7,371 bases of DNA from CAYOVG01 sp964407285 (GTDB lineage: Bacteria > Desulfobacterota > Syntrophobacteria > Syntrophobacterales > Syntrophobacteraceae), in NCBI GenBank assembly GCA_964407285.1, contig CAYOVG010000350.1:1-7371 (forward strand), read 5' to 3'. The notes beneath the pieces are model-generated. The model did no database searches. It was not told the origin of the DNA and was given only the letters and a program-made list of their open reading frames with translations. Position 1 is the first letter of the stretch; each line of letters begins with the position of its first letter. Shown in pieces: positions 1-6,216 of this stretch. The position numbers and the translations under genes are program-made.

Positions 1-340
1 CCAGGATAAGACGCGTGCACGCAAGGGCGTAAAGAGCATCGAGGCGAAGGTCCTCGTCCCCGGCGCTCTTGACGATACACTGGAATGCGGTTTCGGCATC
101 GTGGTAATCCCCTCTTTCGAAAGCGCTTATCCCCTTCCGCCACAATTCCGAGTCGCCCGCGCCTCCCGGAAGCTCACTGGATCGGCTGGAGGACGATGAG
201 GAACCGGAGGACGGATGCGCGACCATACATACGCCGCCATCATGAATCCCGGCGCACCCCGACGCGCCGATTCCCGCCAACAGAACCGCCACGCTGCCCA
301 AAAAGGACAAAACGACGCTGCAAATATGTGCCCTATTCAT
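1..340 (-). CDS. Lipoprotein with TPR-like segment (partial, 5' end only)
   Basis: This reading frame starts at ATG 340-338 and stays open to the left edge (113 codons seen), so the C-terminus is missing. Residues 1-28 form a lipoprotein-type signal with a hydrophobic core (about 8-24), ending in A26-S27-G28-C29, a plausible though not canonical lipobox; Cys29 would be lipidated. A serine-rich linker follows (44-55). From Leu67 on, the pattern W68..G70...F74..G77.Y79..A82..A85F86 fits a tetratricopeptide helix pair, continued by a second helix with LDALYALA. The start overlaps the last 8 bp of the kinase gene, so the two are probably translationally coupled. A lipoprotein directly downstream of a GlrK/QseE-like kinase recalls QseG, a lipoprotein known in enterobacteria to bind its kinase in the periplasm. 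I infer a similar role from position and predicted envelope location, not from sequence similarity. A general TPR envelope lipoprotein is the alternative. Confidence 0.7.
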   Translation of the reverse strand, partial: MNRAHICSVVLSFLGSVAVLLAGIGASGCAGIHDGGVCMVAHPSSGSSSSSSRSSELPGGAGDSELWRKGISAFERGDYHDAETAFQCIVKSAGDEDLRLDALYALACTRLIL

Positions 341-1814
341 CCGGCAATGCCTGTTCCTTCGGGGCGACGGGAACGGTAAACCCGAATGCGCTTCCCCCGC
401 CCTCTCGATTCTCCACCCAAATGCTCCCTCCGTGCGCCTCGACAATGTACTTGGAGATGCTGAGCCCCAACCCGACTCCATCCACCTGGTCCCTTATTCC
501 CGATGCCCTGTAATATTTGTGAAAGATCATCGCCCGCTCCTCGTCGGGTATCCCTGGCCCGCTGTCGGAAACGGTGAATCTGACGAAATCGACGGCATCG
601 TCCGGTTCCACCCGCACCACCACTTCTCCTTCCGGGGGAGTGAACTTAATGGCGTTGCCCAGAAGGTTGAGCAGAACCTGCTGAAGGTTCTCCCTGTCTC
701 CCATTACCATGGGAAGGTCACCGGGAACCAGGGCGTCCACCTTGATCCTTCTGGCTTCCGCCGCGGGAGCGAGCCGATATACGCTGTTCATCGCAAGGAT
801 GGAGGGGTCCATGGGACAGGGGTGTATGTGGAGCGCGCCGACCTCCATGCGGGATACCTGCATGAGATGGTTCAGGATATTCGATATGCGGTCGAGTTCC
901 AGGCTGGCGATCTCCAGGAAGCGCCTCTGCCGCTCATTAATGGGTCCCATGACCTCCTCGGCGATGAGATTCACAGACTCCCGGATCGAGGTCAGAGGAG
1001 TTCTGATTTCATGACTCAACATGGAAACGAAATCAGAGCGCATATGCTCTTCTTCCCGCAAACGTGCCGTCATTTCATTAAAGGTAAGCGCCAGTTCCCC
1101 GAACTCATCCCTCGCAAGAATCCGGATGGGCTCGGTCGGTCCCTCCCTGGAAAAGGACCTGATCCCCTTGCGCAACTCCCGCAACGGGCGGCTCATGGAA
1201 TAGGTGAGGAACAAAACCCCCACCAGACCGATCGATCCCGCCAGTCCTAAACCGATCAGTCCCCAGTGGACGGCCTTCTGCCCGTGGTTGTGAATATCCA
1301 CCATCGCAGCTTCCACTCCGCGTTCGTTTTCAGCCCTCGCGGCGGAAATGCGGCGAATCCAATAATTTATAACCTCTTCGGGAATCCAGGGCACTTGCAT
1401 TGCCTCTTCGCTCTGGGAGTAGTCGATTTCGGCGTTCGCCAGGTCCCCGGGCAGTTGCACCTGGTAGTTACGGTACAGCTCCTCCCAGAATGCGCACCCG
1501 TCAGTCCCCGATTCCAACTGCATGAGCGCCAGGAGGTTTCCTTCATACTCCTTCTGCGCCGCGACAAAATACTCTATGTATTGCATCTTCTTCAGAACAT
1601 CGTATTTCTTTTCGTTTTCCTCCATATTCAGCAAACTATCAATCATTTTTTTGGCATGGGCGGATATTTTATACTTCCGGTTCACAATATCGTCGGACAC
1701 CTTCATGATCTGCTGCATGTAGATGTAAAAGAAAAGGATCGTCCCATATGATATAGTCATTATAACGAAATACCACACGGAAAGCTTCATCATGATGCCA
1801 AAACGTATTTTCAT
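333..1814 (-). CDS. Membrane sensor histidine kinase, GlrK/QseE-like
   Basis: This is a complete 493-residue sensor kinase that would sense an envelope signal and phosphorylate a response regulator. TM1 (about 11-33) and TM2 (about 183-205) enclose a mostly helical, acidic periplasmic domain of about 150 residues with no sensor fold I recognise. HAMP covers about 207-255. The dimerisation domain has the H-box SHEIRTPL with phospho-acceptor His268. The ATPase domain shows the N-box NLLGNAIKF (Asn383, Asn387), the G1 box DSGPGI (Asp417), the F-box IFHKYYR (430-436) and the G2 box GVGLGLS (446-452), so all catalytic motifs are intact. The stretch IRESVNLIAEEVMGPI after the H-box and the total length resemble GlrK/QseE (about 475 residues). 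No response regulator is in the window; one may lie left of the overlapping lipoprotein gene. The start is the first ATG of a basic-then-hydrophobic N-terminus, but Shine-Dalgarno sequence is weak there and at Met8/Met9. The family is certain; GlrK kinship is inferred. Confidence 0.93.
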   Translation of the reverse strand: MKIRFGIMMKLSVWYFVIMTISYGTILFFYIYMQQIMKVSDDIVNRKYKISAHAKKMIDSLLNMEENEKKYDVLKKMQYIEYFVAAQKEYEGNLLALMQLESGTDGCAFWEELYRNYQVQLPGDLANAEIDYSQSEEAMQVPWIPEEVINYWIRRISAARAENERGVEAAMVDIHNHGQKAVHWGLIGLGLAGSIGLVGVLFLTYSMSRPLRELRKGIRSFSREGPTEPIRILARDEFGELALTFNEMTARLREEEHMRSDFVSMLSHEIRTPLTSIRESVNLIAEEVMGPINERQRRFLEIASLELDRISNILNHLMQVSRMEVGALHIHPCPMDPSILAMNSVYRLAPAAEARRIKVDALVPGDLPMVMGDRENLQQVLLNLLGNAIKFTPPEGEVVVRVEPDDAVDFVRFTVSDSGPGIPDEERAMIFHKYYRASGIRDQVDGVGLGLSISKYIVEAHGGSIWVENREGGGSAFGFTVPVAPKEQALPDE

Positions 1815-1973
1815 TTCACTAACTCACAAAACAAGCTCTGCGTATTCCCAAAAGGTTCGAACGGGCTGTCCGGCGGGCGCACGGGCGCACATCGCCCCGC
1901 GCTTGCACTATAACGTATGATCCCGGTGATCCGTTCATATGATAGTAGAAGTCCTGCAAGGAATCAATCCCGC

Positions 1974-2029
1974 GTTGCGAGCTTCGGGTTGCGAGCTTCG
2001 GGTTGCGCGTTGCGGGTCGCGAGTTCGGC
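1974..2029. repeat. GTTGCGR heptamer tandem repeat cluster
   Basis: Eight consecutive 7-bp units read GTTGCGA, GCTTCGG, GTTGCGA, GCTTCGG, GTTGCGC, GTTGCGG, GTCGCGA and GTTCGGC. The first four are two perfect copies of the 14-mer GTTGCGAGCTTCGG (1974-1987 and 1988-2001). The same heptamer, in the opposite orientation, appears at the right end of the window. This looks like a dispersed intergenic repeat family rather than a protein-coding repeat. Confidence 0.75.
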
Positions 2030-2130
2030 AACGCAGGGTGCGGGCGTGAACCGCGTTGCGGCTTCGGAACACGTACGCCGTGGGCGTGAGCCGGGTGATC
2101 GCATGGACTCGCATGAACAGGAGGGTTTGC

Positions 2131-2150
2131 AGGGGCGGCTTCAGCCGCGA
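2131..2150. repeat. REP-like palindrome (GCGGCT-TC-AGCCGC)
   Basis: A perfect 6-bp stem GCGGCT (2135-2140) and AGCCGC (2143-2148) flanks a 2-nt TC, preceded by AGGG. The core GGCTTCAGCC resembles the REP elements (GGAGCGGCTTCAGCCGCGA type) seen in many proteobacterial intergenic regions. A second palindrome with the same core lies at 5804-5817. No REP-associated transposase gene is present here. Confidence 0.4.
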
Positions 2151-2302
2151 CAGCGCGCCCGATCCCGCGCCTGCCCCCCCTACCGGGCATCCAATCTCCT
2201 CCCTTCGCATCGGACGAAGTGCAAAAACTGAACTCACGGCCTGCGCCTTTGTCCGGCTGTTTGCGCCATGTTGGGGGTTCCCCCGGAACAGGCGCCTTTC
2301 CG

Positions 2303-2344
2303 AGTGCAAATATCGTAATCGGCAAGTGCAAGGATCGTAACCGG
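2303..2344 (+). promoter_or_regulatory. Tandem direct repeats, candidate enhancer sites for a sigma-54 activator
   Basis: Two 20-bp copies, AGTGCAAATATCGTAATCGG (2303-2322) and AGTGCAAGGATCGTAACCGG (2325-2344), match at 17 of 20 positions. Their starts are 22 bp apart, about two helical turns, so both would present the same DNA face. Their centres lie near -118 and -96 from the start site predicted by the sigma-54 promoter, in the usual range for NtrC-family activator sites. The repeat is seen directly; the enhancer role is inferred. The sites do not match the TGTC-N10-GACA pattern known for enterobacterial GlrR. Confidence 0.55.
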
Positions 2345-2404
2345 GACAGATCCTCCATACCCAGAACAAGCAGCAATTCCTTTCATCTCCAATGTTTATC
2401 TCCA

Positions 2405-2420
2405 TGGCATACATCTTGCC
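2405..2420 (+). promoter_or_regulatory. Sigma-54 (RpoN) promoter
   Basis: TGGCAT-ACATC-TTGCC matches the sigma-54 consensus TGGCAC-N5-TTGCW with the invariant GG (2406-2407) and GC (2418-2419) exactly 10 bp apart. The predicted start is near 2430-2431, giving a leader of about 90-97 nt before the glycosyltransferase gene. A short dyad (TGCCC 2417-2421, GGGCA 2427-2431) overlaps the -12 box and start site. No sigma-70 promoter of comparable quality was seen in this stretch, so transcription probably depends on an ATP-hydrolysing enhancer-binding protein. Confidence 0.7.
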
Positions 2421-2515
2421 CTAAGGGGGCAGATTGATGGTGATATGAGAGTTGTAGCTGGAAACAGGCGGCATGGAATATAGACGAGCGTTCGTAATGT
2501 TGGTTCTGATATCGT

Positions 2516-2521
2516 GAGAGG
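2516..2521 (+). promoter_or_regulatory. Ribosome binding site deciding the glycosyltransferase start
   Basis: GAGAGG directly abuts the ATG at 2522 but sits 6 nt before a second in-frame ATG at 2528. Normal spacing therefore favours the 2528 start (protein beginning MAGNVLKKK), two residues shorter than the longest frame. Confidence 0.6.
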
Positions 2522-5353
2522 ATGAAGATGGCGGGAAACGTATTGAAGAAGAAGGCCGTACCGGACGTAGAGACCGTGGAACGCGTACCGGACGGCATCG
2601 GAGCGGAGGAAGCCGGTGTCGAGAAACTAACGAAGTCTGCCGGCAAGGAAGCGCGCATCCTGCGTCCCGTGTTCAACAAAAGCCTCAATCCGGCGGCCTG
2701 TTGCGCGTCATCGGCGGCTGAAGAGACGCGGGAGTGCGATGCTCCGTGCATTCCCTGCGAAATCGGGATTCCCGCGGACGCCGCGCAGGTTTTTAGGCCG
2801 GTCACGAACAAAAAGCCTCCAAAGACGGGTATTGCCCAATTCTATCTCGATCCCCCCAGGTCGATCCCGATTCGCGAAGGCATTCGGCCGCGGGTCGTCG
2901 GCAAGTTCATATACGTGGGAGATGAAAAGCTCTACATTCGCGGAGTTACCTACGGGCCGTTTCGCCCCGAGGAGGACGGCTGCGAGTACCACACCCCGGA
3001 GGTAATGGAAAAAGACTTCTCCCTCATGGCCGAAGCGGGCATCAACGCCGTGCGCACCTACACGGTGCCGCCGCGCCGGCTGCTCGACATAGCCCAAAAG
3101 TACGGGCTGCGCGTCATGGTGGGGCTGCCGTGGGAGGAGCACATCACTTTCCTGGACAGCCGGAAGCGGGTGCAGGATATCGAGAATCGCGTGCGCGAAG
3201 GGGTGCGTGCTTTCGCCGGCCACCCTGCCCTTCTTTGCATTACCATAGGCAACGAGATCCCCGCATCCATCGTGCGCTGGTACGGTCACAAGCGCATCGA
3301 GAATTTCCTGGAGCGGCTCTTCAACGCCGTCAAGGACGAAGACCCGGAAGCCCTGGTGACCTACGTGAATTTCCCGACCACGGAATACCTGCAGCTTCCC
3401 TTCGTCGATTTCGTTTCGTTCAACGTCTACCTGGAGACGAAAGAGAAGCTCGAGGGCTACCTGTCCCGGCTGCAGAACCTCGCGGGCGACCGTCCCCTGG
3501 TCATGGCCGAAATCGGCCTCGACAGCATGAGAAACGGTGAGGAAGCGCAGGCCTCGACCCTCGACTGGCAGATCCGTTCCACGTTCGGCGTGGGGTGCGC
3601 CGGCATGTTCGTCTTCTCATGGACGGACGAGTGGTTCCGGGGCGGTTTCGATATCGATGACTGGGGGTTCGGGCTTACGGACCGCAACCGCAACCCCAAA
3701 CCGTCTCTCGAGGCGGTGCAGAAGGCTTACCGGGATGTCCCCTTTCGCCCGGACATGAACTGGCCGAGCGTATCGGTGGTGGTCTGCTCCTATAATGGAA
3801 GCCGCACCATCAGGGATTGCCTCGAAGGGCTCCAGAGGCTGGAGTATCCCAACTACGAAGTGATAGTGGTCAACGACGGCTCGAAGGACAACACCGCCGC
3901 CATCGCCATGGAGTACGGCTTCCGGGTGATCACGACCGAAAACCGTGGTCTCAGCAACGCCCGCAATACGGGCATGGAAGAAGCCAAGGGCGAGATCGTG
4001 GCCTACATCGACGACGATGCCCGTCCCGACCCGCACTGGCTGACGTACCTTGCGGCCACTTTCCTCAACACGGACCATGTCGGTGTCGGCGGCCCGAACC
4101 TGCCGCCTCCGGGTGACGGAAGCGTGGCCGATTGCGTGGCCAACTCCCCCGGCGGCCCCATCCATGTGCTCCTGACCGACGTGGAAGCCGAGCACATTCC
4201 GGGCTGCAACATGGCTTTCCGGAAGGAAGCCCTGCGGGCCGTGGGCGGGTTCGACGGTCAGTTCCGCATCGCCGGCGACGATGTGGATCTGTGCTGGAGA
4301 CTGCAGCAGAAGGGCTGGACTCTGGGTTTCAACCCCGCGGCCGTCGTGTGGCACCATCGCCGCAATTCCGTCAAGGCCTACCTGAAACAGCAGCTCAACT
4401 ACGGCAAGGCCGAAGCGGACCTGGAAAAGAAATGGCCCGAGAAGTACAACGCAGTCGGCCACGTACCGTGGTCCGGTCGCCTGTATCTCAAAGGGTGCGA
4501 GCAATTCATGAGCTGGTTCCGGGGCAGAATCTACCAGGGGACGTGGGGCAGCGCGCTGTTCCAGTCCATCTATCAGCCGGCGCCGGACTTCTTCTGGTCC
4601 CTTCCCCTGATGCCGGAGTGGTACCTGATCGTGGCCGCCCTTGCCGGCCTGTCGGTCCTGGGGCTCCAGTGGACCCCGCTGCTGCCCGCTCTGCCGCTCT
4701 TTGTCATCGCCGCCCTGCTGCCGGTGCTTCAGGCGGTGGTCGCCGCGACGCGGGTGAGCTTCACAACCCCCGTGAAGTCCCGAACCGAAATGCTGAAGCT
4801 GCGCGCGCTAACGGCGTGCCTGCACCTCCTGCAGCCCCTTGCGCGCCTTCTCGGCCGCATCAAACTGGGCCTCACCCCGTGCCGGCGTTGCGGCGTAACG
4901 GGCATTGCGATGCCGTGGCCGTACCCCAGGTCCTTCGCGATCTGGAGCGAGAAATGGCGGGACGGGCTCGACTGGATCGCCTCGTTCGAGGAAAGCCTCA
5001 AGGGCCTCAAGGCCGTGGTGATGCGCGGCGGGGACTACGACGGCTGGGACCTCGAGCTTCGCGGCGGTCTTCTCGGCTGCGCCCGGGTGCTGATGGCCGT
5101 CGAAGAACACGGAGGCGGCAAGCAACTCGTGCGCTTCCGCGCATGGCCCAAGTGCTCCACGCCGGGGCTGCTGGTCACCTTGCTGCTCGTCGGCATCGCC
5201 TCCGCGGCGGCCCTCGACGGCGCATGGACCGCCTGCATGGTCCTGGACGTGGTGGCCCTCTTCATCGCGGTCGAAATGTTCAGGGATTGCTCCACCGCCA
5301 TGGCCGTCGTCAACAAGGTGCTCGGTCCCGCGCAGAATGTGAAGAATAAGTAG
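2522..5353 (+). CDS. GH-A glycoside hydrolase-like / family 2 glycosyltransferase fusion, membrane-anchored
   Basis: This is a 943-residue protein, probably making or modifying an extracellular polysaccharide; the sugar is unknown. Residues 1-105 are low-complexity, with no signal peptide. Residues 125-405 form a clan GH-A TIM barrel resembling the GH2 catalytic domain, with likely acid/base Glu245 (GNE), nucleophile Glu330 (MAEIG) and FSWTDEW (365-371). Residues 416-640 are a GT2 (GT-A) domain with VVVCSYNGS, NDGSKDN (Asp452), the DXD-type DDD (497-499), GGFD (575-578) and AGDDVDL (584-590; Asp586/587 candidate catalytic base). Hydrophobic segments lie at about 699-718 and 722-744, then a soluble stretch with C787-RR-C790 and RGGDYDGWDLELRGG (835-849), then about 880-898 and 904-921. 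With no helix before the GT domain, both catalytic domains should face the cytoplasm. The longest start is given; the ribosome binding site favours Met3. A sigma-54 promoter lies upstream and a hairpin follows. Domains are secure; substrate and product are not. Confidence 0.92.
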   Translation: MKMAGNVLKKKAVPDVETVERVPDGIGAEEAGVEKLTKSAGKEARILRPVFNKSLNPAACCASSAAEETRECDAPCIPCEIGIPADAAQVFRPVTNKKPPKTGIAQFYLDPPRSIPIREGIRPRVVGKFIYVGDEKLYIRGVTYGPFRPEEDGCEYHTPEVMEKDFSLMAEAGINAVRTYTVPPRRLLDIAQKYGLRVMVGLPWEEHITFLDSRKRVQDIENRVREGVRAFAGHPALLCITIGNEIPASIVRWYGHKRIENFLERLFNAVKDEDPEALVTYVNFPTTEYLQLPFVDFVSFNVYLETKEKLEGYLSRLQNLAGDRPLVMAEIGLDSMRNGEEAQASTLDWQIRSTFGVGCAGMFVFSWTDEWFRGGFDIDDWGFGLTDRNRNPKPSLEAVQKAYRDVPFRPDMNWPSVSVVVCSYNGSRTIRDCLEGLQRLEYPNYEVIVVNDGSKDNTAAIAMEYGFRVITTENRGLSNARNTGMEEAKGEIVAYIDDDARPDPHWLTYLAATFLNTDHVGVGGPNLPPPGDGSVADCVANSPGGPIHVLLTDVEAEHIPGCNMAFRKEALRAVGGFDGQFRIAGDDVDLCWRLQQKGWTLGFNPAAVVWHHRRNSVKAYLKQQLNYGKAEADLEKKWPEKYNAVGHVPWSGRLYLKGCEQFMSWFRGRIYQGTWGSALFQSIYQPAPDFFWSLPLMPEWYLIVAALAGLSVLGLQWTPLLPALPLFVIAALLPVLQAVVAATRVSFTTPVKSRTEMLKLRALTACLHLLQPLARLLGRIKLGLTPCRRCGVTGIAMPWPYPRSFAIWSEKWRDGLDWIASFEESLKGLKAVVMRGGDYDGWDLELRGGLLGCARVLMAVEEHGGGKQLVRFRAWPKCSTPGLLVTLLLVGIASAAALDGAWTACMVLDVVALFIAVEMFRDCSTAMAVVNKVLGPAQNVKNK

Positions 5354-5368
5354 TTCCGTACTGCCGAC

Positions 5369-5409
5369 CCGGATTCCCACTTCCTCAAAGCGAGGGAGTG
5401 GGAATCCGG
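5369..5409 (+). terminator. Long hairpin after the glycosyltransferase gene (terminator-like, no U-tract)
   Basis: An 18-bp stem (5369-5386 with 5392-5409, one G-U pair at 5382/5396) closes a 5-nt loop AAAGC, starting 16 nt after the stop codon. It is far stronger than most intrinsic terminators, but the following AACTCC lacks a T-run. It may therefore act as an mRNA 3' stabiliser or a bidirectional barrier. A competing pairing AGTTCCG (5352-5358) with CGGAACT (5407-5413) overlaps the stop codon, and a 10-bp palindrome CCAACGTTGG (5414-5423) follows. Confidence 0.6.
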
Positions 5410-5673
5410 AACTCCAACGTTGGAATGCCGCCCCCCGAGCGCCAACGGCGACACTCACCGCCAGTTCCCGTTCCCCGGCAACACGCCCGCCCGTTCGCTC
5501 ACGCATCGCGCTCCCCGGCAGGGACCGACTTCACGTAGCGCCCGCCGGAATAATCCGCGGTTCGCCCATGTTCCGGCTCGAGCAGCAACGGCCCGACAGC
5601 AACGGCTGTCCTCGAAGACACGGTTTCTTCCTTGAAGCCGATTCCAACCCGCCGCACCGGCCGTCTGCTTCAC

Positions 5674-5706
5674 AAATCCCGCTACGCTCATTATCCAGCG
5701 GGATTT
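5674..5706. repeat. Inverted repeat AAATCCCGCT / AGCGGGATTT
   Basis: A perfect 10-bp stem (5674-5683 with 5697-5706) has a 13-nt loop. With A's on one side and T's on the other it could form a weak bidirectional terminator between the flanking units, but both flanking genes point rightward and the first gene already has its own hairpin. The function is uncertain. Confidence 0.45.
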
Positions 5707-5803
5707 CATCATCCGGACTATGCTATCATCACTTACATAAACCTGCACGGAACCTACAAAACCGTCGGTATTCCTCGAAACTGACGGCTCTCCTGAATAG
5801 CTG

Positions 5804-5817
5804 CCGGCTGAAGCCGG
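5804..5817. repeat. REP-like palindrome (CCGGC-TGAA-GCCGG)
   Basis: A 5-bp stem around TGAA; read on the minus strand the core is GGCTTCAGCC, the same as in the palindrome at 2135-2148, and in both cases TTG lies a few bases 5' of it. This suggests two copies of one short dispersed element in opposite orientation. Confidence 0.35.
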
Positions 5818-5987
5818 TACAATTCAAGAAGAATCTCACACGCCGGCGCGAACAGAAGACAGATCGATCATATCATTGCGTCTTTTCCGGGTTTTTATAT
5901 GATAGATGAACGAAAAATCCATAATCTCCAGCCGGGAGGGTCTTTCCGTTCAGTACTCCTCCACAACCTTCGGTTCGTCATGAAAAT

Positions 5988-6012
5988 GAAGCCCGGGCTT
6001 CCCTGATATAAT
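5988..6012 (+). promoter_or_regulatory. Candidate promoter with overlapping 14-bp palindrome, upstream of MucR-type gene
   Basis: A perfect -10 hexamer TATAAT lies at 6007-6012, but no good -35 box is found 16-18 bp upstream. The 14-bp perfect palindrome GAAGCCCGGGCTTC (5988-6001) occupies the place between the two boxes, where a bound regulator would block polymerase or an activator could replace the -35 contact. The start would lie near 6019, giving a leader of about 200 nt. Other promoters in the AT-rich stretch are possible. Confidence 0.35.
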
Positions 6013-6216
6013 ACCTTTGATTCGCTTATTACGTCAAAAAAGCTCCTGCAAAGAGAAAATACGGTAGACTTTTCCTCGACGAAGTAATAAAAGTATGTTG
6101 ATTACATATGTATGGCCTGTAACCGTCCATGTGAAATAGAATTAATTGCACGAAGGCGATAGGGAACCAGGATTTCGGATTTATGCATTTCTAACTGATA
6201 GAATGGAGATCAACCA

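Larger units (their letters stand above)
1815..2404. other. Intergenic region between divergent genes, repeat-rich
   Basis: About 590 bp separate the kinase start from the sigma-54 promoter of the glycosyltransferase gene. Reading frames here (for example 1819-2376 minus and 1917-2231 plus) translate to Arg/Pro/Ser-rich sequence without recognisable domains, and several overlap one another, so I treat them as non-coding. The left part holds an 8-bp tandem duplication GGGCGCAC (1875-1890), a heptamer repeat cluster (1974-2029), a 12-13 bp direct repeat GGGCGTGARCCG (2042 and 2082) and a REP-like palindrome (2135-2148). The right part holds the enhancer-like repeats listed separately. No convincing promoter for the kinase gene was found. 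Confidence 0.7.
5424..6216. other. Intergenic region, no convincing gene; AT-rich right end
   Basis: Frames such as 5568-5909 plus and 5455-5748 minus have no ribosome binding site, domain or plausible composition and are taken as chance. The left two-thirds holds an inverted repeat (5674-5706) and a REP-like palindrome (5804-5817). From about 5870 the DNA becomes markedly AT-richer than the rest of the window; this holds a perfect TATAAT, a 14-bp palindrome and the leader of the MucR-type gene. I see no RNA gene in it, though a small RNA in the AT-rich part cannot be excluded. Confidence 0.65.

Noticed and set aside
432..1250. 272-codon open frame on the plus strand
   Set aside because: It lies opposite the histidine kinase gene, whose motifs are complete; its translation has no domain and reflects the codon bias of the real gene.
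1902..1914. TATAGT-like -10 element for the kinase gene on the minus strand
   Set aside because: No recognisable -35 at proper spacing; too weak to call.
1974..2029. CRISPR-like array
   Set aside because: Units are only 7 bp and contiguous, with no spacers and no cas genes nearby.
1819..2376. 185-codon minus-strand frame that would sit just before the kinase gene
   Set aside because: Its sequence includes translated heptamer repeats and low-complexity Arg/Pro/Ala; overlapping frames on both strands look equally unconvincing.
3617..4504. 295-codon open frame on the minus strand
   Set aside because: It is antisense to the GT2 domain; His/Val-rich translation without domains, a chance frame in GC-rich DNA.
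4132..5349. 405-codon open frame on the plus strand
   Set aside because: It is a shifted frame inside the glycosyltransferase gene with Arg/Gly/Pro-rich translation; the main frame holds the recognised motifs.
4808..5506. 232-codon open frame on the minus strand
   Set aside because: Antisense to the C-terminal module and crosses the strong 3' hairpin; no domain or ribosome binding site.
5455..5909. Overlapping frames of 97 (minus) and 113 (plus) codons in the gap
   Set aside because: No ribosome binding site, domain or plausible amino-acid composition.
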